DNA of 64,000 nucleotides, taken from Streptomyces triculaminicus (GTDB taxonomy: Bacteria; Actinomycetota; Actinomycetes; Streptomycetales; Streptomycetaceae). The translations under genes and the position numbers were made by a program. The DNA is taken from NCBI RefSeq assembly GCF_017349075.1, contig NZ_JAFMOF010000005.1, forward strand, positions 186,001 to 250,000, in the 5' to 3' direction. The notes beneath the pieces were generated by a model, which was not told the DNA's origin, made no database searches, and worked only from the letters and a program-made list of their open reading frames with translations. This document shows positions 1-8,583 of this stretch, in pieces (the stretch's first letter is position 1; every line of letters begins with the position of its first letter).

Positions 1-37
1 TCCCGTCGCTCTTCTCGAACCGCCACGTCCACACCAT
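1..37 (-). CDS. 5' end of a small conserved Streptomyces-type protein (partial)
   Basis: Twelve codons are visible before the window edge, reading MVWTWRFEKSDG. They follow a strong Shine-Dalgarno sequence (AGGAGG, five bases before the ATG) on the minus strand. The start resembles a small, widespread Streptomyces hypothetical protein that opens MVWTWRFEK. This is recognition from memory on very few residues. No function is assigned. The gene is divergent from the cobalamin gene that begins at 152. Confidence 0.55.
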   Translation of the reverse strand, partial: MVWTWRFEKSDG

Positions 38-151
38 GTCCGCCTCCTGGGGGCTGAAGTGAGTGTCCGTCCCGCAGCCTAACGGCCCGTCGGGAACGAG
101 AAAGGGTGAGCCCCGCGCGCCCGCCGCGCGGGGACGCGAGACGATCAGGGG

Positions 152-1351
152 GTGGAACTGACTCTCCTGGGCACCGGAGCCCCCGACGGGCTGCCGCGCC
201 CCGGCTGCCCCTGCGCCGCCTGTGCCGTCGCCGTCGGCGACGCGGCGCGGGCGGCGACCTCGCTGCTCGTGGACGACGCGCTGCTGCTGGACCTCACCCC
301 GGGGCCGGCGTTCGCCGCCGCCCGCGCCGGGCACTCCATCGCGGGCGTGCGGCAGGTGCTGCTCTCGCACCCGAACGACGGCCCCGCCGTGGAGTTCCCG
401 GCCGGGCTGCCCGCGCCGGGCCGGGTGCCCGACGGCCGCGAGCTGTCGGTGATCAGCGGCCACCGGGTGCGGGCCATGGCGCTGGACGCGCCGGGCACGG
501 GGTACGAGGTGACGTCGCCGGACGGGCAGCGGCTGCTGTACCTGGCCCCCGGCGGGGGCCCGGCCGGGCTGCCCGGGCACGTCGGCCCGTACGACATGGT
601 GCTGCTCGACGTCGTCGGGCGGCCCGACGCGCTGGCCCGGCTGCGGGAGACGGGCGCGGTCGGGGCGACCACGGACGTGATCGCGGTGCACCTGGACCAC
701 GACGTCCCGCCGGGGCCCGAGCTGCACCGGCGGCTGGCGGCGGCGGGGGCCCGCGCGGTGCCGGACGGCACGACGCTGTCCGTCGGCGACTACCACGCCG
801 TGCCGGACGTGCCCCGGCGGACGCTGGTGGTGGGCGGGGCGCGCTCGGGCAAGTCGGTGGAGGCCGAGCGGCGGCTGGAGTCGTTCCCCGAGGTGCTCTA
901 CGTCGCCACCGGCGGCACCCGCGACGGCGACGCGGACTGGGCGGAGCGGGTGGCCCGCCACCGCGACCGGCGGCCGGGCTCCTGGCGCACGGCCGAGACC
1001 TGCGACCTGGTGCCGCTGCTGGCGGAGCAGGGCCCGCCGCTGCTGATCGACTGCCTGGCGCTGTGGCTGACCGACGCGATGGACTCGGTCGGCGCGTGGG
1101 ACGACGCCCGGTGGGCCGACGGCGGGGCGGCCGAGCTGGCCGGGCGGGTCGGGGAGCTGGTGGCCGCGATACGCGCCACCGGCCGCACGGTGGTCGTGGT
1201 GAGCAACGAGGTCGGCTCGGGCGTCGTCCCGGCGTCGGCGTCGGGCCGCCGCTTCCGCGACGAGCTGGGCCGGCTCAACGCCGCCGTGGGCGACGAGTGC
1301 GAACAGGTCGTGCTGGTGGTGGCCGGGCAGGCGCTGACCCTGCGCGGCTAG
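152..1351 (+). CDS. cobU: Adenosylcobinamide kinase/guanylyltransferase CobU with N-terminal MBL-like domain
   Basis: A 399-residue fusion protein. The C-terminal part (about residues 225-399) is the cobinamide kinase/GTP:adenosylcobinamide-phosphate guanylyltransferase of the nucleotide-loop pathway, with the P-loop GGARSGKS near residue 228 and the following VATGG motif. The N-terminal part opens MELTLLGTGAPDGLPRPGC, the signature of PhnP-like metallo-beta-lactamase folds. However, the place of the metal motif HxHxDH reads LLSHPNDGP (about residues 69-77), so most metal ligands are missing. The domain is probably structural or non-catalytic. Classical CobU is about 180 residues, so the extension more than doubles it. 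GTG start. cobT follows about 80 bases downstream, suggesting co-transcription. Confidence 0.88.
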   Translation: MELTLLGTGAPDGLPRPGCPCAACAVAVGDAARAATSLLVDDALLLDLTPGPAFAAARAGHSIAGVRQVLLSHPNDGPAVEFPAGLPAPGRVPDGRELSVISGHRVRAMALDAPGTGYEVTSPDGQRLLYLAPGGGPAGLPGHVGPYDMVLLDVVGRPDALARLRETGAVGATTDVIAVHLDHDVPPGPELHRRLAAAGARAVPDGTTLSVGDYHAVPDVPRRTLVVGGARSGKSVEAERRLESFPEVLYVATGGTRDGDADWAERVARHRDRRPGSWRTAETCDLVPLLAEQGPPLLIDCLALWLTDAMDSVGAWDDARWADGGAAELAGRVGELVAAIRATGRTVVVVSNEVGSGVVPASASGRRFRDELGRLNAAVGDECEQVVLVVAGQALTLRG

Positions 1352-1430
1352 GGCCCCCTACGGCACGGCCGCCCCGCCCGAACCCCCGGCAACCCCGGTT
1401 GCCCAGGCCCCCACGGGTAGTGTGTCGCGG

Positions 1431-2477
1431 ATGAGCAGTCTGAATCTTGATGACTTCGCCACGCTGATCGAGCGCCCCGACGCCGGCGTCCGGCGGGACG
1501 CCGAGGAACGCCGTGAGCGGCTCGTCCCGTCGGCCGGTGCGCTGGGGCGGCTGGACGAGCTCGGCGAGTGGCTCGCCGCCGCGCAGGGCGCGCTGCCCGT
1601 GAAGCCGGTGGAGCGGCCCAGGGTGCTGCTCTTCGCGGGCGACCACGGCGTCGCCAAGCTCGGCGTCTCCGGCGGCCCGGCCGGCGGGGCGCACGAGCTG
1701 GTGCGGGCCGTGCTCGACGGGGTGAGCCCGGCGGCCGTGCTGGCCCGGCGGTTCGGGGCGGAGCTGCGCGTGGTGGACATGTCCGTCGACTGCGACGCGG
1801 CCGACCTGCCCGAGGACGTCACCCGGCACCGGGTGCGGCGCGGCTCGGGCCGCGTCGACATCGAGGACGCGCTGACCGTCGAGGAGGCGGAGCGGGCGTT
1901 CCGGGCCGGGATGGCCGTGGCGGACGAGGAGGCCGACTCCGGCACCGACCTGGTGGTCCTCGGCGACCTGAGCGTGGGCGGCACCACGGCGGCCGGAATC
2001 CTGGTGGCCGCGCTGTGCGGGACGGACGCGTCGGTGGTCACCGGGCGCGGCGGCTTCGGCATCGACGACCTGGCGTGGATGCGCAAGTGCGCCGCGATCC
2101 GCGACGGGCTGCGCCGGGCCCGCCCGGTGCTGGGCGACCAGATGGAGCTGCTGGCCGCGACGGGCGGCGCGGACCTGGCGGCGATGACCGGTTTCCTGCT
2201 GCAGAGCGCGGTGCGCCGCACCCCGGTGATCCTGGACGGCGTGGTGACCGCGGCGTGCGCGCTGGTGGCCCAGCGGGTGGCGTTCCGGGCGCCGGACTGG
2301 TGGCTGGCCGGGCAGGCGAGCGGCGACCCGGCGCAGGCGAAGGCGCTCGACCGGATGGCGCTCAACCCTTTGCTGGACCACGGCGTCACAGTGGGCGAGG
2401 GGACAGGGGCGCTGCTGGCTCTGCCGTTGGTGCAGGCGGCCGCGGCCCTGGCGGCGGAGCTCCCCGAGCGCTCCTGA
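1431..2477 (+). CDS. cobT: Nicotinate-nucleotide--dimethylbenzimidazole phosphoribosyltransferase CobT
   Basis: Transfers phosphoribose from nicotinate mononucleotide to the lower-ligand base, giving alpha-ribazole phosphate for cobalamin assembly. About 348 residues, the normal family length. Visible family features are the LGRLDELGEWLAAAQ helix, LLFAGDHGVA, the GDLSVGGTTAA segment, and the C-terminal PLLDHGVTVGEGTGALLALP, whose late Glu is the expected general base. An ATG at 1431 and a GTG three codons upstream at 1422 are both possible; neither has a clear ribosome site. It lies just after cobU, and cobS is 3.3 kb further on. Confidence 0.92.
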   Translation: MSSLNLDDFATLIERPDAGVRRDAEERRERLVPSAGALGRLDELGEWLAAAQGALPVKPVERPRVLLFAGDHGVAKLGVSGGPAGGAHELVRAVLDGVSPAAVLARRFGAELRVVDMSVDCDAADLPEDVTRHRVRRGSGRVDIEDALTVEEAERAFRAGMAVADEEADSGTDLVVLGDLSVGGTTAAGILVAALCGTDASVVTGRGGFGIDDLAWMRKCAAIRDGLRRARPVLGDQMELLAATGGADLAAMTGFLLQSAVRRTPVILDGVVTAACALVAQRVAFRAPDWWLAGQASGDPAQAKALDRMALNPLLDHGVTVGEGTGALLALPLVQAAAALAAELPERS

Positions 2478-2550
2478 CGACGCCGGCCGTGCCGGCGGGG
2501 TCGCGAGCGCCCGGATCCCGCCGAACAAGAGCCCCATATGGCCACTTTTC

Positions 2551-4317
2551 ATGGGAGATATCCGCTTGACTCCGGATGAGGGCGCCCGCGGCGGCCCCTG
2601 GCAGCGGCGCGCCGCGTCGTTCGCCGTGTGGTACCTGCGCGCCGTTACGTTCGTCAATCTGCTCGGCGCGGTCTGGGTGTCCTTCGGCGCCGACGTCCGG
2701 CGGCACAACGTCGACGAGTTCTTCACTCCCTACCTGCTGTCGGCCGGCTTCGCCCCGGCGGTGGTGTCGCTGCTCCTGGCGATCACCATGCGCCGGCGCA
2801 AGCGGGCCGCGTGGATCCTCAACCTGGTGCTCTCCGGGCTGCTCCTGCTGCTCCTGGTGTTCGTGATGGCCTTCCCGGAGTTCCGCCGGCACGGCCTGAA
2901 CTGGTTCTCGCTGGTGGCCACCGCGCTGTTCGTGCTCTCCCTGCTGGTGGGCCGCCGCGAGTTCTACGCCAAGGGCGACCGCTCCAACCCCAAGCTCGCC
3001 ACCGCCGTCGCCGCGGTCGGCCTGCTCGTCACCTCGCTGCTCGCCGCGGCCCTGGTCACCGTCACCAACGAGTCCACCGACGAACAGCGCTCCACCTTCC
3101 TGGACCGCTGGCACTACGGCGTCATGCGGCTGATCACGATCGCCGCCGACGACCAGCGCTACGCCGGCATCGCTCCCCCCGGCTGGGTCAACGTCGTCAT
3201 CAACGTGATGAGCACGGCGCTGCTGATCCTGGTGCTCTTCGCGGCCTTCCGCTCCCGCCGCGCCACCGACGCCCTCACCGCCGAGGACGAGTCGCGGCTG
3301 CGCGGCCTGCTCGAGCGCTGGGGCGACCGCGACTCTCTCGGCTACTTCGCCCTGCGCCGCGAGAAGAGCGTCATCTGGTCCCCCTCCGGCAAGGCGGGGG
3401 TCACCTACCGCGTCGTCGGCGGCGTCTCGCTGGCCTCCGGCGACCCCATCGGCGACCCCGAGGCCTGGCCCGGGGCCATCGAGCCGTGGCTGACCGAGGC
3501 GCGCGAGCACGGCTGGATCCCGGCCGTGATGGGCGCGAGCGAGGAGGGCGGCACGATCTACGCCCGGCACGGCCTGGACGCCCTGGAGCTGGGCGACGAG
3601 GCGATCGTGGACACCGCCGAGTTCACCCTCGAGGGCCGGGCCATGCGGACCGTGCGCCAGGCCTACAACCGGGTCAAGCGCGCCGGGTACACCGTCACCG
3701 TCCGGCGGCACGAGGACATCCCCGACGAGGAGATGGCCGAGCTGCTGCGCCGCGCCGACGACTGGCGCGACGGCGCGACCGAGCGCGGCTTCTCCATGGC
3801 GCTGGGCCGGCTGGGCGACCCGGACGACGGCCGCTGCATGATGCTGGAGTGCCATGACGGCGACGGCGAGCTGCGCGCCCTGCTGAGCTTCGTGCCCTGG
3901 GGCCCCAAGGGCCTGTCGCTGGACCTGATGCGCCGTGACCGGGACTCCGAGAACGGCCTGATGGAGTTCATGGTCATCGAACTGCTCCAGCGGGCGAGAT
4001 CCCTGGGCATCACTCAGGTCTCGCTGAACTTCGCGATGTTCCGCTCCGTCTTCGAGCGCGGCTCCCGGCTCGGCGCGGGTCCGGTGCTGCGGATGTGGCG
4101 CTCGCTGCTGAGCTTCTTCTCCCGCTGGTGGCAGATCGAATCGCTCTACCGAGCAAATGCGAAGTACCGCCCCATCTGGGAGCCTCGTTTCATGCTGTTC
4201 GAGAAGAGCAGTGACCTGCTGCGCATCGGCATCGCCAGCGCCCGCGCCGAGGGCTTCCTGGAGGCCCCCGGCCTGCCCAAGTGGCTCAACCGCAAGCACC
4301 TGGAGAGCCGGCGATGA
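2551..4317 (+). CDS. DUF2156 aminoacyl-phosphatidylglycerol synthase-like membrane protein
   Basis: 588 residues. The first 240 or so contain about six hydrophobic segments (for example around residues 28-46, 62-82, 88-108, 117-135, 150-170 and 215-236). The rest is a DUF2156 domain, the GNAT-like catalytic domain of MprF/LysX-type enzymes that move an amino acid from tRNA to phosphatidylglycerol. Typical stretches are RREKSVIWSPSGKAGVTYRV, the GDPIGDPEAW loop and NFAMFRSVFERG near the end. It is shorter than full MprF and has no LysRS domain like that of mycobacterial LysX. The amino acid is unknown. The ATG at 2551 lacks a ribosome site; a TTG at 2566 has GGGAG eight bases upstream and could be the true start. 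It overlaps the next gene by ATGA. Confidence 0.8.
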   Translation: MGDIRLTPDEGARGGPWQRRAASFAVWYLRAVTFVNLLGAVWVSFGADVRRHNVDEFFTPYLLSAGFAPAVVSLLLAITMRRRKRAAWILNLVLSGLLLLLLVFVMAFPEFRRHGLNWFSLVATALFVLSLLVGRREFYAKGDRSNPKLATAVAAVGLLVTSLLAAALVTVTNESTDEQRSTFLDRWHYGVMRLITIAADDQRYAGIAPPGWVNVVINVMSTALLILVLFAAFRSRRATDALTAEDESRLRGLLERWGDRDSLGYFALRREKSVIWSPSGKAGVTYRVVGGVSLASGDPIGDPEAWPGAIEPWLTEAREHGWIPAVMGASEEGGTIYARHGLDALELGDEAIVDTAEFTLEGRAMRTVRQAYNRVKRAGYTVTVRRHEDIPDEEMAELLRRADDWRDGATERGFSMALGRLGDPDDGRCMMLECHDGDGELRALLSFVPWGPKGLSLDLMRRDRDSENGLMEFMVIELLQRARSLGITQVSLNFAMFRSVFERGSRLGAGPVLRMWRSLLSFFSRWWQIESLYRANAKYRPIWEPRFMLFEKSSDLLRIGIASARAEGFLEAPGLPKWLNRKHLESRR

Positions 4318-5033
4318 AGCGCGCGGCGCTGCTCCGCGCCGCGCGCACCGAATGGGGTCCCCTGTACACGGCCGTGTGGGGGACCCTCACCCGAAAGCGG
4401 CTGAGGGCCGTCCCCATGACGCTCTCGGCCGTGGCCCTCACGGCCGTCTTCCAGATCGTCCAGAACCAGCCCTGGGGCTTCGGCCCCGTCCAGCGGCTGG
4501 GCTCCGTACAGGCCCAGCTCCCCTGGTGGCTCGCGCTGCTGCGCACGCCGCTGTCGCTGTTCGTGCCCGCGCTCGACCTGCCGGTATGGGGGGCGCTGGC
4601 CCAGGTCCTGCTCGTCCTCGGCATCGCCGAGTGCGCGGTGGGCCGGTGGCGCACGCTGACCGTCGCCTACGTCGCCACCCTCGCGGGGACGATGTACGCG
4701 CGGCTGGCCGTGGCCACCGGCCCGGACTCGCCCTTCGGGCTGCCGGCCGAGGCCGCGAAGGTCATCGACACCGGGCCGTCGGCGGCCGTCGTGGGCCTGG
4801 CGATGTACGTCTCCTGGCGCTACCGCGCCTGGTTCACCTGCTCCCTGGTGGTGCTGGCCATGGCCGTGGAGGTGCTCCTCAAGCCCAACCTGGCGGGCAA
4901 GGAGCACGTCGCCGCCGTCGCCGCGATGCTCGTGCTGTGCGGCCTGGACGAGCTCCGGCGGCGCCGCAAGCCCCGCCGCGACGCCCACCGGCAGCCGGGT
5001 CAGCGGTCCGGCGCGCCCGCCACCAGATCGTGA
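4314..5033 (+). CDS. Rhomboid-like integral membrane protein coupled to the DUF2156 gene
   Basis: 239 residues with about five or six membrane segments. The ATG at 4314 overlaps the TGA of the DUF2156 gene (ATGA) and follows a GGAGAG ribosome site, so translation is probably coupled. I read it as rhomboid-like: VIDTGPSAAVVG places a possible serine early in a helix, and KEHVAAVAAM a histidine in a late helix. The canonical GxSG is replaced by GPSA, so protease activity is uncertain. The C-terminus is basic (RRRRKPRR). The product may act with the upstream enzyme at the membrane; that is inference from gene order. The 3' end overlaps the convergent gene by 34 bases. Confidence 0.6.
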   Translation: MKRAALLRAARTEWGPLYTAVWGTLTRKRLRAVPMTLSAVALTAVFQIVQNQPWGFGPVQRLGSVQAQLPWWLALLRTPLSLFVPALDLPVWGALAQVLLVLGIAECAVGRWRTLTVAYVATLAGTMYARLAVATGPDSPFGLPAEAAKVIDTGPSAAVVGLAMYVSWRYRAWFTCSLVVLAMAVEVLLKPNLAGKEHVAAVAAMLVLCGLDELRRRRKPRRDAHRQPGQRSGAPATRS

Positions 5034-5737
5034 ATCCTGCGCCGCACCGCCGACCAGCGCGCGTCGTGGCGGTACGCGCGCAGCCGTGCCCGGCGCCGGG
5101 CGCGGGGCCGGCGCCGGTAGAAGCGCCGCGCCCACGGTGATCCCGGCCGGGCCAGCCGCACCGCGGCCACGATGGCCACCAGCGGCACCACGGCGCCGAT
5201 CAGCGCGAGCCGCGGCTTGCCCTTGGCCAGGGCGAACAGCGCCAGCAGGAAGTTGGCGAGGGTGTTGGTCACCACGATGGTGCGGTTCTGCAGCTCGTCC
5301 GGCGTCAGCTCGTTGACCCCGAACGGCGCGAAGCCGCAGAGCACCAGGCCCACCAGCGCGGCGGTCAGGACCACGATCTCCACGCTCTTGCGGCCCTGCT
5401 CGGTCCAGTAGACGTCGTCCATGTGCAGCACGAGCGCGAACTCGTCCAGCACCAGCCCGGCGCCCATGCCGAACAGCACGGCGGCCACCGACGCGCCGAA
5501 GCCGTGCCGGCCCTCGGCCACCGCCCCGAAGCCGCCGACCACCATCAGCACCACGCCGGGCACCACATGGTGGACGTGCATCCCGCCCGGGCGGATGTTG
5601 CGGAAGGGCCCCCTCCCGGCCCGGATCAGCCGGGTGATGACCCGGGTCACCAGGAACGTCAGCACGAACGCGGCCAGCGCCAGCAGCAGCGGCAGCTTGC
5701 CCGGCTCGACGATGTTGCGTGCCAGCCAGTGACCCAT
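5000..5737 (-). CDS. Integral membrane protein with HVHH motif
   Basis: 245 residues with about six predicted membrane segments. Notable features are an RNIRPGGMHVHHVVPG motif between the first two segments and a conserved-looking FALVLHMDDVYW segment. The His-rich motif and the acidic pair are suggestive of metal or phosphate binding, but I cannot assign an activity. The C-terminal tail is strongly basic and cytoplasmic by charge. It is convergent with the rhomboid-like gene and divergent from cobS. Homologues are usually annotated only as membrane proteins. The ATG is followed by HWLARN; I see no better start. Confidence 0.7.
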   Translation of the reverse strand: MGHWLARNIVEPGKLPLLLALAAFVLTFLVTRVITRLIRAGRGPFRNIRPGGMHVHHVVPGVVLMVVGGFGAVAEGRHGFGASVAAVLFGMGAGLVLDEFALVLHMDDVYWTEQGRKSVEIVVLTAALVGLVLCGFAPFGVNELTPDELQNRTIVVTNTLANFLLALFALAKGKPRLALIGAVVPLVAIVAAVRLARPGSPWARRFYRRRPRARRRARLRAYRHDARWSAVRRRIHDLVAGAPDR

Positions 5738-5809
5738 CGCAACTCCCGCTCCCGTGCCGCGCCCTCCCGGCAAACGTACTGCCGTGGGCGCCGGGATACC
5801 CTGCCCGCG

Positions 5810-6613
5810 ATGACCGACACGACCACCGCCCGGGCCGGCCTCGGCGACGCCCTGCGCTTCGCGTTCGGCACCCTCACCGTGCTGCCCGTCGCCCTCACCC
5901 GCTGGGACCGCCCGGCCGCCCGCGGCGGGATGCTGGCGGCGCCCCTGGCCGGGCTGGTGGTGGGCGGCTGCGCGGCCGCCGCCGGAGCGCTGCTCCTGCT
6001 GCTCGGGGCCGGTCCCCTGCTCGCCGCCGTGGCCGCCGTCGCGGTGGGCGCCGTGCTCACCCGGGGGCTGCACCTGGACGGGCTCGCGGACGTGGCCGAC
6101 GGGCTGGGCAGCGGCAAGCCGGCCGAGGACGCGCTGCGCGTGATGAAGCGCTCCGACATCGGCCCCTTCGGCGTCGTCACCCTGCTGCTCACCCTGCTTG
6201 CGCAGGTCGCCGTCCTCGCGCAGTTGTACGCGGCCAGTTGGACACGCGGCGCGGTCGCGGCGGTCGTCGCCGCCCTCGCCGCCCGCTGCGCCCTGACCCT
6301 GGCCGCCCGCGCGGGGGTGCCCGCCGCGCGGCCCGAGGGGCTGGGCGCGGCGGTGGCGGGCGTGGTGCCCGTACCGGCCGCGTGGGCCGTGGCCGTGGCG
6401 ACCGCCGCCGCGGCCGCGGGGGCCTGTGCCTGCACGGCGGGCGGCCCCTTCCGGGCGGCGCAGGGGGCGGCCGCTGTTCTCCTCGCCCTGGCCTGCACCG
6501 AGGCGCTGCTGCGGCGCTGCCGGCGCCGGTTCGGCGGCGTGACCGGCGATGTGTTCGGCGCCCTGGCGGAGACCGCGGCGACCTGCGCGCTGGTCGTCCT
6601 GGCACTGGGCTGA
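5810..6613 (+). CDS. cobS: Adenosylcobinamide-GDP ribazoletransferase CobS
   Basis: Membrane enzyme that joins adenosylcobinamide-GDP and alpha-ribazole (phosphate) to give the cobalamin product, the last step of the nucleotide loop. 267 residues, normal for the family. Diagnostic motifs are RFAFGTLTVLPV at the start and GLHLDGLADVADGL around residues 86-99, with the acidic residues thought to bind metal, then the MKRSDIGPFGV segment and a GGVTGDVFGALAE motif near the C-terminus. Several long hydrophobic helices are visible. It completes the cobU-cobT-cobS set but is separated from the first two by three unrelated genes. Confidence 0.93.
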   Translation: MTDTTTARAGLGDALRFAFGTLTVLPVALTRWDRPAARGGMLAAPLAGLVVGGCAAAAGALLLLLGAGPLLAAVAAVAVGAVLTRGLHLDGLADVADGLGSGKPAEDALRVMKRSDIGPFGVVTLLLTLLAQVAVLAQLYAASWTRGAVAAVVAALAARCALTLAARAGVPAARPEGLGAAVAGVVPVPAAWAVAVATAAAAAGACACTAGGPFRAAQGAAAVLLALACTEALLRRCRRRFGGVTGDVFGALAETAATCALVVLALG

Positions 6614-6752
6614 CCGCTCCCGCCCCGATACGCTCTCGCGTGCCGGATGGCCCGGGCCCTGGCGGCCCCAGCACGGCGCATACGATGCGCAAGGTGCGGC
6701 CGGACCACCATCCACGGCCGAGAACTCGACGGAAGTAGGGACACCCACCACC

Positions 6753-8273
6753 GTGACTGCTCTGACTCTCAGCACTTCCAGTGCGGCGACGCTGCGCGCG
6801 GACGCCGTCGTCATCGGTGTGGCGAAGGGCCCGAAGGGCCTCGTCGTCGCGCCCGGTGCCGAAGCCGTTGACCAGGCCTTCGACGGCCGGCTGGCCGCCG
6901 TCGTGGAGACCCTCGGCGGCTCCGGCGGCGAGGGGGAGGTCACCAAGCTGCCCGCCCCCTCCGGCTTCAAGGCCCCGGTGGTGCTGGCGGTCGGCCTCGG
7001 TGATCTGCCCGCCGAGGGCGACGCCTTCGACGAGGAGACGCTGCGCCGCGCCGCCGGTGTGGCGGCCCGTGCGCTGGCCGGCTCGAAGAAGGCCGCGTTC
7101 GCCCTGCCCGTCGAGGACGCCGAGTCCGCCGCCGCGATCGGCGAGGGCGCCGTCCTGGGTGCGTACTCCTTCACCGCCTACCGCGGCGGCAAGGACGAGA
7201 AGCCCGCGAAGAACGCCCCGCTGGCCGAGGCCGCGATCCTGGGCGGCAAGCCGCGCGACAAGGCGTTCAAGGCCGCCGTCGAGCGCGCCACCGCCGTGGC
7301 CGCCGAGGTCAACCGCGCGCGCGACCTGGTCAACATGTCCCCCAACGACCTCAACCCGAAGTCGTTCGCCGCCCAGGCCCAGGCCGCGGGCAAGGAGTTC
7401 GGCCTCAAGGTCGAGGTGCTGGACGAGAAGGCGCTGCTCAAGGGCGGCTTCGGCGGTCTGATGGGCGTCGGCCAGGGCTCGGTCAACCCGCCGCGCCTGG
7501 TGCGCGTCGCCTACACCCACCCCAAGGCGGAGAAGACCCTCGCGCTGGTCGGCAAGGGCATCACCTACGACTCGGGCGGCATCTCCCTGAAGCCGGCCGG
7601 CCACAACGAGACCATGAAGTGCGACATGGCCGGCGCCGCCGCCGTCCTCGGCGCGGTCCTCGCCGTCGCCCGGCTCGGCCTGAAGGTCAACGTCACCGGC
7701 TGGCTGGCCCTCGCGGAGAACATGCCCTCCGGCAACGCCACCCGTCCGGGCGACGTGCTGCGGATGTACAGCGGCACGACGGTCGAGGTGCTGAACACCG
7801 ACGCCGAGGGCCGCCTGGTGCTGGCCGACGCACTGACCCGCGCCTCGGAGGAGAACCCGGACGCGATCGTGGACGTCGCCACCCTCACGGGTGCCATGGT
7901 CGTCGCGCTCGGCGACCGCACCTTCGGCGTCATGGCCAACGACGACGCGTTCCGCACCTCGCTGTACGAGATCGCCGAGGAGGTCGGCGAGCAGGCGTGG
8001 CCGATGCCGCTCCCCGTCGAGCTGCGCAAGTCCATGGACTCCCCGGTGGCCGACATGGCCAACATCGGCGAGCGCATGGGCGGCGGCCTGGTGGCCGGTG
8101 TCTTCCTGAAGGAGTTCGTGGGCGAGGGCATCGCCTGGGCGCACCTGGACATCGCGGGCCCCGCCTTCCACGAGAAGGCCCCCTTCGGCTACACCCCCAA
8201 GGGCGGCACCGGCTCCTCGGTGCGCACCCTGGTCCGGCTGGCGGAGCGCACCGCCGACGGCGACCTGGGCTGA
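6753..8273 (+). CDS. pepA: Leucyl aminopeptidase (M17 family)
   Basis: Cytoplasmic dinuclear-metal aminopeptidase that removes N-terminal residues from peptides. 506 residues from the GTG at 6753, which has a purine-rich GGAAGTAGG upstream. The N-terminal domain is variable. The catalytic domain carries KGITYDSGGISLKPAG, the MKCDMAGAAAV helix, and the NTDAEGRLVLADAL signature, which supply metal ligands and the catalytic Lys and Arg. The same gene sits near dlaT in Mycobacterium tuberculosis (pepB, Rv2213). A perfect hairpin follows the stop codon. Confidence 0.95.
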   Translation: MTALTLSTSSAATLRADAVVIGVAKGPKGLVVAPGAEAVDQAFDGRLAAVVETLGGSGGEGEVTKLPAPSGFKAPVVLAVGLGDLPAEGDAFDEETLRRAAGVAARALAGSKKAAFALPVEDAESAAAIGEGAVLGAYSFTAYRGGKDEKPAKNAPLAEAAILGGKPRDKAFKAAVERATAVAAEVNRARDLVNMSPNDLNPKSFAAQAQAAGKEFGLKVEVLDEKALLKGGFGGLMGVGQGSVNPPRLVRVAYTHPKAEKTLALVGKGITYDSGGISLKPAGHNETMKCDMAGAAAVLGAVLAVARLGLKVNVTGWLALAENMPSGNATRPGDVLRMYSGTTVEVLNTDAEGRLVLADALTRASEENPDAIVDVATLTGAMVVALGDRTFGVMANDDAFRTSLYEIAEEVGEQAWPMPLPVELRKSMDSPVADMANIGERMGGGLVAGVFLKEFVGEGIAWAHLDIAGPAFHEKAPFGYTPKGGTGSSVRTLVRLAERTADGDLG

Positions 8274-8583
8274 GTCACGGGTCTCGTGCCGGCTCCGCGG
8301 CCCCGGGCGACGCCCGGGGCCGCGGCCGGTACGGTGGCGTGTTCGCTACGGACGAAACCCGCATGAACCGGCACGTTCGTACGCGCGAGTAACCCCCTGA
8401 AGGTGACGCATCAGTCGTCCCACAGCCCGGCCCGGCGTCCCGCCGTCCGTCAACAAGTGCGAAGATGTTGTCTCGGCAGGACAGGGCCCCCGTAATCACA
8501 GGGCCGAAGAAACGCGGCCGAACAACAGCCGCCGCCCGGTCACCGACGACCGGCCCGGCGTACCCATGCATGGAGGACGTGAC
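8274..8583. other. 310-base intergenic region between pepA and lpdA
   Basis: The first 50 bases hold the pepA terminator hairpin. The rest presumably carries the lpdA promoter; I cannot pick a convincing -35/-10 pair. No coding region with streptomycete third-position bias is visible in it. GGAGG at 8572 is the lpdA ribosome site. Confidence 0.6.
8295..8325 (+). terminator. Hairpin terminator after pepA
   Basis: A perfect 14-base stem (8295-8308 with 8312-8325) around a three-base loop, beginning 21 bases after the pepA stop. There is no T-run, which is common for streptomycete terminators. Confidence 0.7.

Noticed and set aside
38..151. Possible cobalamin riboswitch before cobU
   Set aside because: Only 114 bases are available and I see no B12-box-like conserved core.
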